DNA of 64,000 nt from Dermatemys mawii (GCA_007922305.1 ML677365.1:20108188-20172187), one strand, 5' to 3'; positions 22,001-37,000 are shown, numbered from the stretch's first letter. Numbers and translations are program-made. Notes: generated by a model from the sequence alone, not told the origin.

Positions 22001-25000
22001 AAGAATAGTCCAGAAGGAAGACAGGCAGTCCTTAAGAAAGACATGAAATAAAAAAAGTTTACCAACCTGAAGATCCTGCTCCCATTATAAGTTTTCCGTT
22101 CAAGAGAGAGAATGGTATGATAGATCTCAAATCAATGAAGGCTACACTCGGAAAGACCTCAAGACTGCTGGAATATGCTGCTCAAGCAGTTTCCCTTTTG
22201 TTTCTACTGCCTGTTCCTCCCTTTTCACGTTTATCTCCAGACTTCTCCTTGTCCAGCTCTATTCTGCCCCCAACAATCTTCTGTTCATTGAACTTTTTGA
22301 AACTTTGCACTTTTACAGAGAGGTAAGGGATTAACTCTGTGTACACAAATTTGCAAAGGGACAATAGGGTTGAGGGCTGTTATTTCTCACCTCTATGTAT
22401 TATTTATTTATTTAAAAACTTTTTTTTATGTTAACAATCATGTTATCTCTGGAGACACAAATCCACAGTTTGAGAACTGCAAAACTAAGTATTTCTGATG
22501 GTGTCTTTTAGACTGAGCAATGAGTTCCATTGGGTAGATAGAAAGATTAACCTAAATCTGTACAGAAGCCCCTGGAACCTCATAAGATTGGGTCCCTAAT
22601 CCATGAATTATTGGAACTCATTTACAAAACTTTTCTTAAACATTACATGAATATACTATCTCATACATTATAGCTCAGAGATACTTCAGCATGGAATAGG
22701 GATTACAAATTCTATTTCTATAGTAAGTTTTTTTCCTCAAAAAGCATTTTATCAAAAAAATCCCATTTAAGTAAAAAAAAAATTAGTGGTTTTTTTTTTT
22801 TTTAAAACCACTGATTTTTATCCACCCTGGAATAAAGTGACTAACACATGTCATTGTGAGTTTGGTTTTGCAGGCCACACCTCCCACCCACAATACAGTA
22901 GGTCATTGACTTGTGAATGTGGGATCCAGATTAATGTTGTGTTGTTAAACTCTCTTCTATAGGTATAATGAAATTGGCCTGTTGGTAAAAGTTGTTTGTT
23001 CAGGAAGAGGGAGTTAATTTTTACTTAAGAAAGTAACTTAGATTTGGAGCTAGGAATAGTGATAAACTTGATCTAAAAATTAAATATAATTATGAATCTA
23101 TGGTTTACTAAATACACTGGTATAGATGTTTCATTCAAGAGGTTTAACTAGCTTAAAAAACAAGGTCAGAATAAGCTCAGACTGTCTCAACTAAATAAGA
23201 TTACAGAAGTGACAAAGAGTCCTGTGGCACCTTAAAGACTAGCTAGAGTATTAGAGCATAAGCTTTCGTGGGCTAATACCCACTTCGTCGGATGCATGCA
23301 GTGGAAGTATCCGGGGCAGGTATAAATAGGTAGGCAAGAACCAGGTTAAAGAAAACAGAGTGGGTCCAATGAGGCTGAACCAGCTGTATCTCTAATCAGA
23401 GAGGGTGAGGTATTCCTCTAGCAGCTGAACTGGAGGTGTGAACAGCTAACTGCAAGAGCAGTTTCTCTTCTCTTGCTAACAGCTAACTGCAAGAGCAGTT
23501 TATCTTCTCTTGCTTCTTCACCTCCCCTGCCCTGCCTCTTCCCTCCAAGGCCCTGCTCACCTTTTGCTCCTCTACCTCCTTCTCCCCAGATTTGGAGGGA
23601 CTTGTCTGCGGAGCTGAGGCTGGGAGCAGCAGGCACCCGACGCAGGTAGGAGGCAGCTCCAGCTGAGCAGGGTGACCAGGTGTCTGTTTTTCAACTGGAA
23701 CACCCGGTTGAAAAGGGACCCTGACAGCTCCGGTCAGCACTGCTGACTGGGCCATTGACTGTTCAGTTGGTGGTGACGCACAATGGGGCTGGCAGTTTCC
23801 CTGCTAGCCACCGTACCACGTGGCTCCTGGGAAGCAGCTGGCATGTCAGGTTCCTAGGCTTGAGAGACAGGGTCCTGTGTGCAGCCCCGCCTGCAGGCGC
23901 ACTTCTTATTGGCTGGGTCAGGGCAGGGGATAAACTCGTGCGATTCATGAGCACTAAGTAGGTGGCTGTTGAGGAGTGATGCGTGCCTTTTCTGCTCCTG
24001 CCAGCCCTCTTCTCCTTGCTCTCCTTCTGTGCCTGGGCTTGAGCTGCGGCATGTGCCCTCACTGCCCTGCAGTGAACTGTGGTGGGTTGCCCTATCGCTG
24101 GCACCCAGGAGTTTGAGGTATGTATCCCCATCTGTGAGTGCTGGGAGTAGGGCTGCACCCCCATTCTCCTCACTGCTCCCCTTCCTGTCCCATCCTTTCC
24201 TGCCCCCACACCTTCCCATCCCAGCCCTATATCCCTTACAGTGCTCTCCCACCCACCTCTCCACCTGCCAGATCTGCCACCCCATGTCCTTCACCCTCCA
24301 CAGCCCTGCACCCCATTCACCTCCTTACACTGCTGCACTCCCATTATGTCCCTATACACCCCTGTGCCCCCCACATCCTCATGCACCTCTAGCCTTCTGC
24401 CTCCCTCTGCTTCCTCATCCACCCCACATACCTCCCACACCACCTCCTCTCTCCTTCACTGCCTCCTCTCACCCCCACCCTGCTCTCATCCTTGGCCTCT
24501 TTCCCTCCCCAGCCTCTTTCCTCTACCCCCATCTCCTTCATCTTGTCCCTCCAGCCCACCCTCTTCCTTCCCAGCTGGGGATTTTTAGGCAGCTCCTGGA
24601 AGAGTGGGGTCCTTCTGGGCACCATCATAATCGGAGAGAGAAATAAAAAGGCAATAAAACCAGACAATTAAACTCAGCCAGCAGCTTGGGGTCTAGGCAG
24701 AGCAGCTCCCCCTCAGTTCCAGGCGGCCAGTCTCTGGGCCGTTCGCTCTGGGGTGCAACCTTCACATTGTGTACTTGAATCACACGTTCCATCTCCCACC
24801 TTCAAACTGTTGCAGCTCCTGGCCTTCTCCTGGTGCCTGTTTGGGCCTTGCAGTGAAAATGGGCACGTGAGCGACGGTCAGGGACAGCAAGTGACAGAGA
24901 GAGGTGGGATGGAGTGAGTGGGGGCGGGGCCTCAGTTAACGTGCAGGGCAAGAGTGTTCAGTTTTCTGAAATTAGGAAGTTGGCAGTCCTATGGCAGAGT

Positions 25001-28000
25001 AGGTGTTGGTGCAGGTGATGACCCAGTACCTCCCCATCTCCTCTGCCCACAGTAACTGGACTTTGAGTGTCTGATCAGTAGATCTGACCGGACTCTCTGG
25101 TCAAAAACCGGATACCTGGCGACCCTATATAGTGTCTCCACAAGCTAAAACAAACTAGTAGGACTAAATTTGGGCTTGTCAGCTTTAATTCTTTCTTTCC
25201 CACGGCTGCTGATTTGCTGAGCACATAGAATCATAGAATCTCAGGGTTGGAAGGGACCTCAGGAGACCATCTAGTCTAACCACCTGCTCAAAGCAGGACC
25301 AATCCACAATTAAATCATCCAACAAATTTTTTCCCTATATCCCTAAATGGCCCCCTCAAAAATTGAACTCAAAACCCTGAGTTTAGCAGGCCAATGCTCA
25401 AACCACTGAGCTATCACTCCCCCGAATACTATGTGACTCTGGGTTTCTTTGAAACATTTGTTGATAGTTGGGGTGTGAGCTACTGTATACTGTAGTATAT
25501 TCAGTGTCTCTTGGCTCCACACTTAAAGGAAAGCTCTTTTTTATACTCTTCCTACTTTATGCTGTTTTAAAGCCTTGGGCTTCAGTAATTTTTACCACCT
25601 CCTCCTCCTCACACATGCACCTATTTAGTGCTCTTATTTCAAGACTCTAATTTACATAAAAAATGACTAAAATAGACTCAAGCTATTATCTCCAGTACAA
25701 CTTAGGACTGTTGTGTGTTCATATGAATTTTGCAGTGTTACTGTAATTTGTTAGACTGTGTTTTCTATTGTCTATTGCAATTCCCTATTTAAGAACACAT
25801 GAATAAACTGTAGTGAGGACCTAGTATTGGCTTCCTGGTGTCGTATAGGCACTAGGGTAGAGGAAGGGAAATCTGGGAATTCTAAAGGGCAGAAGGCCTT
25901 TTTCTTTCCTCATCATGACAAGCTGTTTTTTTTAAATGACTAACATTTCCTTTTAGTCCATTACATAGGCTGCCTTTACACTACCAGTCAACAGGCTACC
26001 TTCCCCTAAAATATAAAACATGTCTGAGTGAATGCTAAAATCTGGATCCTCAAGGTGGTCAGCCCAGCCTACTTCTGCCAAAAGCAGAATTGTTTTCCAC
26101 AAATTTCCATCAGGGGACTAATCCACCTTCTTAAAGGGCCTGAATCTGTGAGGTGCCAAGTATTCTCCACTACCTTTGACTTCAGTGGAAGTTGAGAGCT
26201 CTCAGAACTCTTAGGGTGTACCTTTAGCACCTTGTGGGATTGGGTCCATAGCACTCACTCTAGGGGAGCTATTCTTGGGAGTCAGCAAAAATTTCCTGTC
26301 TTCTAATTTAACCTGATTTCTTCTAGCATCACTCTTCTGTGTGCCACACTAAATATATCTGTCCCAATGTTGCATCCTCTTCAGATAATATAAATACTTT
26401 CCAGGACTTTCCCACTTACCCAAGCTATGCATATTTTATTTATTTGTTTTCATTTTTCCCCCAGAAGTCAATCTTTTTCTGCCCCACCCCTCAATCATTG
26501 TTTTTGTTTCTATCTAAACTCATTGGAATTTGGCCACATATCTCTGGTATTGAAGTGCCTGGATACAAATGCAGTATTCCATAGGTGGACATGTCACCTC
26601 TGATCGCCTTCCCAGTGTGTGATGTGATGCTTCTGTACTGTCAGTATTCTACTCTATGGTTATAGAACTAATGTATCAATAGAGAATATTGGGGAAAATC
26701 TGTGTATAATCAGTTTTGTGATTACTTTAGATAAACAATAACATCAACCACTAACTTTTTGATTTTGTGTCTTAAGTTATTGTGACCACTGGAAATATTT
26801 TCTGCTGTAGAGTGACCCTGATCAGGGTGATTGTTTTGGTTGTTGAACTGTTTCATCATTTCTTTGCAGCAGAACTCCCCCCTCCGTATACCGCCATTGC
26901 CAGTCCTGATGCCAGTGGTGTTCCTGTAATAAATTGCCGTGTGTGCCAATCACTAATCAATTTGGATGGCAAGCTTCACCAACATGTTGTTAAGTGCACA
27001 GTTTGCAATGAAGCTACGGTAAATGGGCTTTTAGATTTTCCATTGTTGTTGATATGCTCTATTAACTCCTGGTTAAGTAAAAAGACTGTCAGTATTACTG
27101 ATCACCTAGCATGTTTATTCAAGGATTATTGACACAAGGTGAGCTCTGTTATCTGTTTAGCAATGAAAATATACAAAGGCAATAAAGTCTTCAGACTCCT
27201 AAGTCTGCTTGTTAAAGGTGAAATGCCTCTTGCTTTCCATCTCTTATTCTTAGCAAGCCGGAATTCAAAGGGTTAAAAGAGTCAGATAAAGCAGAAGCCA
27301 CATCCCTAAAGATTTAGGGAGAGATGAGGCAGGCTTTCGGGGAGGGAGTGAGGGAAAAGTGGGGGCAGTATTTCCAGATCTGACAGAGAAAAAAATCGAT
27401 GTTTCCGAAGTACTTTAGATGTAAATTAAGGAACATAATGCCTCATCTACCCAGTGGATTACATATGTGTACTTGGCTGAATATCTGCACTGTTTTGTTA
27501 AATAATACTCTAAAACAGGGGTGGACAAACTATGGCCTGCGGGCCACATGTGGCTCACCAGCCATTTTTATCTAGCCTGCAAAGGGCAGGGGAGCGGTGT
27601 CCATGGCTCTGTGCTCCCCGCCCAGGGACCGGGCTGAGCGTGGGGAGCCGCGGGCCTGAGAGCGGCCAGCTGTGCTGCCCCGCGTTCCCTGCCCGGGGTG
27701 CTGGGACGAGCTTGGGGAGCCGCGGGGCCCCGTGCCGGGCTGAGCATGGTAAGCAAGAACAGGGGTGGGTGGGTGTGGCTTAGGTGGTGGGGTTCCAGAG
27801 ATGGTGGTTAGGGTGGGTGGGTTTTGGGAGGAGGCAGTCAGGGAACAAAGAGCAGGGGGACTTAGATAGGGGTTGGGGTTCCTAGGGGTGGTGGTTAGGG
27901 TGGGTAGGTCTCGGGAGGGGGAAGTAAGGGAAAATAGAGCAGGGGGACTTAGATAGGGAGTGGGGCCCTGGGGGGAAGTTAGAGTTGGGTGGGGGTCTCT

Positions 28001-31000
28001 GGAGGGGTGATCAGGGGACAAGGAAGCGGGGGGGATGGGTTGGGGGTTCTCTGGGGGGCAGTTGGGGCAGGAAGTGGGTGGGAGTTAGGGGGTGGGGCCA
28101 GTCTGTTTGGGGAGGTACAGCCTTCGCTACTCAGCCCTCCGCACAATTTTGAACCCCATTGTGGCCCTTGGGCCAAAAAGTTTGCCCACCCCTGCTCTGA
28201 AGACTTTAGTTTTAAATAATGTTTAGGAAGTTTTGTGCCATATATATAAACTCCACCCCTTCTCCTCTTATTTAAAAAAACAAGTTTTCTCAGGTCCTGA
28301 AATCTATAGTTTCCCCTTGACATACTTAGAAAAGCAACCAATGGTAAGTATGGATTTCATTATGCTCCCCATATCCAGGACAGCAGTGTTACTCATTGAG
28401 GGACAAATGTGCCTCTTCCCCTTGGGTGGGTGCAGAGCATCATGTTTTCAGCAGAAATAAAACATTTCCATTACATTGAGGAAGCAAGATTTTTTTGGAT
28501 CCTAAGTGGGATTCCCTAACTCAACAGAAATCCCATCCATACACTTTACAGGAGTTTTACTGGGCAGAGAATATTGAAAAGGCAGTGGAGGGCTACTCTA
28601 AATGACATCAATTCTCCCATCTCTTCAAGTCAAGCATTATATCATGGGGTTCGCGTCCCTGTACTGAATTTAACCCACTCATCCATACATAGAGCTTGTG
28701 GCTCACTGACAGCATAGGACTGTTGTGACTCAGGAATCCTAGGTTGATTCCACATTCTCTAGTGGTTACAGACATGCCTACTGCCGCTCTGTTCCATCCT
28801 TTTCTCTTCCCTTGTCTCAGTCCCTGCCTCCTCATCCAGCCACGCCAGTCTTACCCTACCAATTCTTACCCTAGCCTGCTCCTCAGTGCCACAGCAACCC
28901 CTGGCATCTGGAGGAACAATGTCAAGGAAAGTCTCCATCTGCCCTGCCTTGGAGCATACCCAGTACAGATGGAATCTTTGGAGAATTTAGCTGCCAAACT
29001 CTACAAGCATGTGTGAGCTGTGTCTTCCAAAGTCTTATACAGTGGAGCCCCGGTATAACGCAAACCCGGATATAGCGCGATTATACCGTGGCTCTCAAGT
29101 CCTTTTTCTCTGTTCCCGGCAGGCATGGGGGCCGTGGCTTCTCTCCCCTGCTGGGCAGTGCGGAGTGTTACCAAATGTGCCCATTACTTTGGGGCATGCT
29201 CATTTATTCAGGCTACTCTTCTGGAGGGGAGAAGAGGTTCTGTAATTCTGTTAATGTGCTGCTTATGTCACTTGTGTTCATATGGAGTTCTACTCCTTCC
29301 TCTGCAAGTCCCCTTCCAATGGACCTATCCTGCAGGACCTAGATTCCCCAGGCTTGGGTTCCTCCAGCCCTAGAACTAGATGAACATGCACACACACACT
29401 AACAGAGCAAGTCTGAGCGGACTGGGTCAATCAACACTTTCCAGCTGATCCCCTTATATGTCCCTGTGCTCAGTGAGCTGGGTTAAATAGCACTTTCAAG
29501 CTGGTACCCTTATGTGCTCCTGGTCTCAATGGGCTGAGCTGAGCAGCACTCTCGGCTGCCCGCCCCGTCATGTGCCCCAAGTTTAACACGTCCCTATCCC
29601 ACTTTCACAGTAACCAACTCGATGAGCAAACCCCACAGTATTTTTGGGCACTACAGGGATCTTTTAACTTACGTAAAAGAAGCGTTGCTAAAGAGTAAAT
29701 GGGGGAAGCTATAGACACAAATGAGTAAAATTCAGAGGACAAGAGAGAAGCAACCAACTTAACCATAAGGGTTATTTATTGAATAATAAGGGTAACTACA
29801 GAAGGAGGGATAAACAAACATAAGTTACATTTTAAAGGTTAATACCTGAGAGAGAAATCTCACCCACTCCATGAGGCTTGAACTGGTCAGTGTTCCCAGG
29901 TGATGGTGGTAGCTCAGGGTCCTGAGTGCTGGAGACTGGCAGATCCTCTAGCACGATCAGCTAGGTGATGATGGAGTCCCAGTGGAACTGATGCAGAGTT
30001 TGGGTCTAGCATCAGAACACTGACTTGGGCACAGAAAGGGGGTTTTATAGAGGAAAATACAAAGGTTCAAGGGAGAACAGTAGATTTGTTTATGAGTAAA
30101 CTGGGGATTTAAGGGTTTTCTTTAAGATAGACAACTTGTGTTCATATGGAGTTCTACTCCTTCCTCTGCAAGTCCCCTCCCAATGGACCTATCCTGCAGG
30201 ACCTAGGTTCCCCAGGGCTGGGTTCCTCCAGCCCTAGAACTAGAGATGAACATGCGTGCGCACACACACACACACACTAACAGAGCAAGTCTGAGTAGAC
30301 TGGGTCAATCAGTCTTGGCTGTGGGAGGTGTTTTCTTCAGGGAGCTCACAATGTAACCAGGTTGCTTCAGTATTTTGGGATATCAGTCAAAGATCTGTTA
30401 CTAGAATTGGTCTGATAATTGCTGAGCTGGGTGTGTGCAGGCGAAGGTTCATTAGCATTTGGAGCAGGGATTTCCAGAATGCAGTGAATCCCTGCTTTTT
30501 AGGCCCCAGAGTTCAGTGTGGTTCTCTTTTCTTCATTTTTCATGCTAATTCCTGTCCATCTTCCATGCAAATGCAGCTAGGGGAGTGGTCTCAGTTCTCC
30601 ATTGCTTAAGGTAGTCGAGATGTCTTAATCTTGTCATCTTGTCAGGAGGTGTCTCCCAACACCCTTCATTGTTCTCTGAAAACCTTTTCTCTGATCAGAT
30701 TTGGTTCAAACAGGGCTAAACAAACATAAGTGGAGGGGTGGGGTGTCTTTCATGAGTCAGACAGGCTGGCTACTGCGCCCTTATTCCCCCAAAACACAGA
30801 GCTGCCTGGTATCAAACTGTGCCCTGGTTCCCAAAAACACAGAGCTGTCTGGTATCAGGAGAGAAGCTGCGGCCGCCCTGCGAGGGACATTGAACTCCAG
30901 ACTGCAGGTGAGGGGCAGTGGCTTCTCTCCCCACTGCTTAGCAGGGGAGAGAAGCTGTGGCCCCGCATCTTCCAGGGACAGAGAACTCTGGGGCTGCAGC

Positions 31001-34000
31001 CTGGGAGTTCTCTGTGGAAGCCGCTGCCCCCGCACCTGCCTGGGGTAGGGGACACTGGTGCTTGCAGCCCCGGAGTCCCCTGTCCTGGCAGGCGCAGGAC
31101 CACTTCTCTCCCCCGCTGGGCATTTAGCGTGATGGGATTTCTTGTATCCCATTTGTCGCGTTATAGTGGGGCTCCACTATAGCTTGGCCAACTCTGGATG
31201 ATTTCTCATGGGAGCAGCAAAAGGCATAGCTCTGACATTAAGCTTAATTCCTATCAAATTCCAAGTCGTTGCTGTAAAGCTAGAGTAATGGAGGTGCTTC
31301 AGCTGCTGGACAAAATATTTGTAAGAATTGTTTTTAACATATGTTACTTCATTTATTTCCCTAACCTCATTTTCAGAAATGGCTGAACCATTTTTGCTGA
31401 ATTTCCAAAAATATTTAGCCTGAGACATTCACCTGACATGGAAAAGGTCAGCTAAAAAGTTTGGCAGAGTAATTGAAAGCTGTCTTGTAATGGGAAGTGT
31501 TGAGCAGCCTTAACTATAAGTGTAAGTCAGCGGTTCTCAAACTTTTTGAGACCGCGACCCCTTTTACCTTGTTCCTGTGCCGCAGCGGACCGTTGTATGT
31601 CTGCCGAAAAGCCGCCAAATGCATTACTTCCGCATTCAGCAGCTTTTCGGTGGACATGCTGAGCGCTCCCGAGTGCCATTTTCGGAAGCGCTCGGTGTGT
31701 CCGCCAAAAAGCCGTCGAATGCGGAAGTAATGCATTCGCCAGCTTTAAAGCGGTGCTGGAACTCGCGACCCCAATGGAGGTGCTCCGTGACCCCCAAGGG
31801 GGTCGCGAACCCTGGTTTGAGAACCCCTGGTGTAAGTTATTACAGGCAGAGCTGATAAGACTTTTTTCCATTAGAAATATGTCAATTAACACACTGATAG
31901 AAACTGATACTTCAGAGATTCTTATGCCAGGAAGGAATACTATGACCATCTACTTCAGGGTGGGCAAACTTTTTGGCCTCAAGGCCACATCGGGATTCTG
32001 AAATTGTATGGAGGGCTGGGTAGGGAAAGCTGTGCCCCCTCAAACTAGCTGGCCTCCGCCCTCTGACTGCTCCCCTCAGAATCCCCAACCCATCCAAGCC
32101 TCCCTGCTCCATCTCTCCTGAATACCCCCTCTCGGAACCCCCTGCCCCTAACTGCCCCCCTGGGTTCCCACCCCCTGCTCCCTGTCCCCTGACTGCCCCG
32201 ACCTCTCTCCACACACTCCTCCCCCGGAACTTCTATGCCTATCCACCCCGCACCCCATTCCCTGTCCCCTGACCAAGCCTCCCCACCCTCCAGAACTTCT
32301 GCTCCCTGACCCTTGACTGCCCTCCAGGGCCCTCTGCTCCTTATCCAGCCTCCCCTCCCCTCCCCTTATCATGCAGCTCAGAGCAGCAGGACTTGCAGTC
32401 CCGTGGCCTGACCAGAGCCTGCCATGCTGCCTGGCCAGGAGCTCGCTGCCCAGAGTTCTGGCAGCATGGCGAGCTGAGGCTGCAAGGGGAGGGGGAACAG
32501 TAGGGGAGGGCCTGGGGGCTAGCGTCCCTGACTGGGAGCTCAAGGGCTGAGCAGAATGGTCCCGCGGGCCGGATATGGCCTGCGGGCTGTAGTTTGCCCA
32601 CCTCTGATCTAGTTTCATCTTTTTGGATAACACACAAAAAAAATGAAGAGAACTTAATATAATTTTAAAGATATATTTTTAATTTGTTGAAAAGGAAAGA
32701 GGGAGTGGGGTTGTTCTACTAGTAAAAATGTGCTGATAGCTGATATCAGGAACTCCTGCGATATAAAAAATGCAGGTCCTAGCTTTAGGTTTTGTGATTA
32801 TTTCTTACAGAACTAACAAGATACCTGATTTCCTTACTTTTATTTATTAAATTGTATTAAAACCACAGCACCTACGAGACCTCTCATGGACCAGGACCTT
32901 ATTGCGTTAGGCTCTATACTAACAGATAATATTTCAGATATTTTGTTCTAAATTATATTGTACTGTAACTTCAATCTATCCATTCTGTTAATTATTTTGG
33001 TCCAGATTCTTAAAGGTATTTAGGCACATAACTCCCAAAGGGTTTTAGCCTTTGTGCCAATCTTGCTCCCTTACTTATGTGAATGTACCTATTGTAGTCA
33101 GTGGGATTAAGTCTCAGAGTAAGGTAGGCTTTGTCTCTTAAGCAGCAGTATTTGTTTAGAAAACGTTTCAGTTAATGTTGAATAAAACTAAACTTTGTAG
33201 CTTTTGAACTCTTATTTCTAAAATATGAACTGGACACTTTGTGCACTAGGCTTCAAAATCCTTGGTTGCTTGTTTTATATACATATAAAAAAATCTTTTT
33301 CTCAGTAGACGCTGTATATTACTTGACTGAAGATGTGTATATAATAGTGAGTATATAGATAGTGAGGGAATAATGAGAATAAACCCTTTGGAAATGTGGA
33401 TATTTAAGCATTCAAGTGGCAGCGTGTGAAGTATTAGTGTTCTTAGGATTCATTATAAAATCAAATGTAATCACTGTAAGGGCTACAGTATTCAAACAAC
33501 ATGCATTCACTAATTTATGCAAACGCACACATGCATGGAACTGTGACCTAATTTAATGTTATGCTGCTTCAGCTAAAAAGTGCAACATAAGCATTTTCTT
33601 ACTCCTTAAGCTAAAGTCAGGGTGCCGATCAATAACTTTGTTGTTAAAACTTTTGCCCTGTCTCCGGTCATGTTCTGTCCTGCAAGGAGAGAAACTGTAC
33701 TTCCCTTTTCCTAACTTGGATTCATGTTATATCAGTTACTCTGTTTAAAATACTTAGGAAACTAGCAAAATAAAATAGAATGAAAAAAAATTAGTTCACT
33801 ATTTTGTATAAAATTTCTGATGGTGGGTTTTTTTGTTTGTTTGTTTGTTTTCTTGGTCTAGCCGATCAAAAATCCTCCTTCAGGAAAGAAGTATGTTAGA
33901 TGTCCGTGTAATTGTCTTCTTATCTGTAAGGATACGTCTCGGCGAATAGGATGTCCGAGACCCAACTGGTAAGACCTAAAAAATCTTAATGACAGATACC

Positions 34001-37000
34001 ATGGTGATGCGAATGTAATAAATATTTTAATGTCATTGTTAGTCATTCATTTATCAAAGAGTGTCCACATTCATTAACACTACACAAATATTTGCCCATG
34101 GCTCTGAAGACCTAAATGTATTGGATTCAATAGGTTAATGTATTCAAAGAAGAAAACTATATTATTTGTGCTGTAATAAATATTTCTCTCATATGATACC
34201 AGTTTCAGTAATGTTTTTTAATATATTTAATATGGGATAGTATATTGTGTAAGTTGTCTGAGGATTATATGAAGTGAATAGCATACAATATATTGGGAAA
34301 ATGATTTGAAAGTTCTGGGAAATATTGTGCATAATTTCCTGCAAGCTCAGTTCTATGGTAATTCCATGGGAAAGTGGTGAACGCACAACTTGCGTTATAG
34401 TAACTCTGTTGCTTAGTAACTGTGAATAACTTGACACTTCTTGAATCTTTCATTGCAGAAATCCTTCCTACTCCTTTCTCAAAAAAATGTCAGTGAACAT
34501 ATCTGCTCTTTGTTTAGAGAAACTAGTTAATATAAACTAATCTGATATTTATGCAAATCTTTAGAATTCTAAAATAAATAAGAGGCATATGTCTGGACAC
34601 AGGAGATGCCACTGCATACTTTAACACAATAAGTGAAATTCCGGCCCCATTGAAGTCAAGGATTTCATCCAATAAATCTAAGTAAGCAGGAATCTATAAC
34701 ACATCATAATGTACTAGATAACCAGGAAGCACAAAAATAAACAAATTTCCCTAATTTTGTCCCAATATTATATGCTGCTTCAGTGGCTCTCCTTGAAGGA
34801 GAGCAAGATTGGGAGTGTGCATTTTATAGGAAAGGGCCCTTCACAGAGCATGCTCTGCCATTGTTCCCTGCCTTCCACACTGAAGGGGGTCTGGCCCAAC
34901 CTGAGCTGTGGCAGCATGGCACAGGGAGGGATGATTTGAATTAGGTGATTCTTTGTGCCTGCATTTTTGCTTCAGACACTGTTATTTTTGTTGTATGTTC
35001 AAACCATGTGAGCAAACTGGAAACATGAAATGATGCAGTGTGGTTACTTTAAAAATACAAAGCCAAGCATGTGACAAAATTGACATTAAATGGTCTTTGG
35101 AGCTCGAAGTTGATTTTTTTTTCCCCCCCTCTAGTTGACAAAAAGTGGGCTATTTAGGACTAACAGTGCTAAATGACTTAGTGGAGCGGTTCTCAAACTG
35201 GGGGTTGCAACCCCCCAGGAGGGTTGCGAACTCCCTGTGCTGCTGAAGTGCTGTGAATAGAACGCTTCCGCTTTCGGCAGCATTTCGGTGGACATGCCAT
35301 GCTCTTCAGTGTCCTGCGAAAAGCCGCCAAAGTGAATGTTTCCGGTTTTGGTGGCTTTTCGGCAGACACTCCGAAGGGCACAGCTTGTCCACCGAAATGT
35401 TGCTGAAAGCGGAATCGTTCCATTTGCCACCATTTTCACTTGTATAATAACTTTTCAGGAAAGAAAATGACATCTTTCTTACCTGTTTGGAAAACACTAA
35501 GAGAGAGCTCAATTCGATGCACATATAATAAGAAGTAGGTTCCACTTTACAGTCATAAATTATGTGGTAAGGTCTTGCAGAGCTAATAACCTAAATGCAT
35601 CATCCCTTTTCCTCATTAATGTAATGTAATTACATGGCATACATGTTTAATGTTCCTACTACAGTAGACGCATCATTAACCTTGGTCCAGTGATGTTGAT
35701 TCCAGAAGAGCAGCCAGCTCAGCCTGCCTTGCCAGTTCAGCCAGAAGGTACTCGGGTGGTGTGTGGACACTGTGGAAATACATTCCTGGTAAGTAACCAA
35801 TGTGCATTGTAGTGTCAGGGTTTTCATGTACACTTGGAGCTGGGGTTGTGATTCCCAGCTCAAATAGACGCATCTGTGCTAGCTCAAGTATGTGTGCTAA
35901 AAATAGCAGTGTAGCATGGATGACAGCTCAAGGCTAGTTGCCTAAGTACCCATCCTGTCCCCCTAGGCATGTATTCAAACAGTTAGCCTGAGACATTGCC
36001 TGTGCTATCCCAGCTATGCGTCCTGTCATCTGTGAATCACACTCCAACTCTAAGTGGAGATGTAGCTGAAGGGCTAAATTCTCCTCTTTAACATCAGTGC
36101 AATATCACTGAAATCAGTGGAACTCCTTCAAAGAACCTGGTACAGCATTGATGTGGAACCAAATCCTTTGTAAATTGATTGTTAAGACACAGATATCACT
36201 TTGGACATGTAGTTTGTATCTGAGTATTTACTTGTGCTTCTTCAAGAAAATCCCCCAGTATTCTCTCCACCTAGGAAAGAGTCAGACCCACTTGTTGACC
36301 AGCGCTGTTGTCATAATGGTTGAGGTTTCAATGTTGAAATTGACTTTAGAAATAGTATTTTGTAGAGATGTAATATATAGCCTTACCCTGGAAGAAATTA
36401 GATTTGATTTCATCAACATATTGGTGTTCAAAAATGATGTTGTGAACGTGCATAGTAGACATTTGTTGCAAAGTGCATTAATTATGCCCCTATGAAAAAT
36501 GGCCGATGCAGATCCTTGAAGCTAAACTGTTTTCATAATCAACTGACCAAAGTCACCTTGTAAGGGGTGGCAAGGGCAGATAGACGTCTTTATCTCTGTA
36601 GCCAAATGTAAAGGGGCTGAGGAAGGGCTTCAGCTTGCCTTATAATAGGTGCAAGTGAGGGGCTCCCTTGTGGCAATTTTGCTACAGAACATGTTTCTTG
36701 TGGGGTACATTTACAGATCAACTGAAGTGCATACTAACCACCTTAAATATTGTTATAGTTTAAAGATGAGTTTGCAAGGTGTGCTGTAGGTAGTTAGGGA
36801 GCTGGGTCATGAATTTACACATGCTATTTGTAAAGTTTTTTTGCAGTGCTAAAGTTACGAAGTTTTTGAGACAAATTCCTTCTATTGACTCTTATTTTTC
36901 TTCCACTTTTTCTTAAAAATAAATAAAAATCTTACCTAGCGCAACCTACACTTACTTCCCTTCCTCTCTCCACCCCACAAAATCCAGTATTAAGGGTTCA

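Larger units (their letters stand above)
18713..26869 (+). other. PIP4P2 intron 1
   Basis: Runs from gtgagt to tttgcag. It holds a 2.9-kb hAT transposon, a Penelope-like flank, a 1.46-kb TIR element and a turtle-type SINE. The stretches 19011-19960, 22838-23208 and 25424-26869 show no recognisable feature. Confidence 0.9.
27019..33861 (+). other. PIP4P2 intron 2
   Basis: Runs from gtaaat to gtctag. It contains three hAT MITEs (27516-28194, 31528-31829, 31956-32606) and a TA-flanked element with an insertion (29038-31181). The stretches 27019-27507, 28203-29037 and 32615-33861 show no feature except poly(T) and (TTTG)n near 33829-33850. Confidence 0.9.

Noticed and set aside
23969..24646. 225-codon plus-strand ORF with overlapping long ORFs in other frames
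   Set aside because: It is low-complexity Pro/Ser/His/Leu sequence from a C- and CT-rich transposon body, and all three frames are open for the same reason.
25345..25423. Possible tRNA gene
   Set aside because: A and B boxes are present, but this is the tRNA-like head of a SINE followed by a CR1 tail. It lacks an intact cloverleaf and is heavily substituted.
29271..30311. Endogenous retrovirus with two LTRs
   Set aside because: The direct repeats lack TG...CA ends, a primer-binding site, a polypurine tract and any gag, pol or env-like frame, so the call is not supported.
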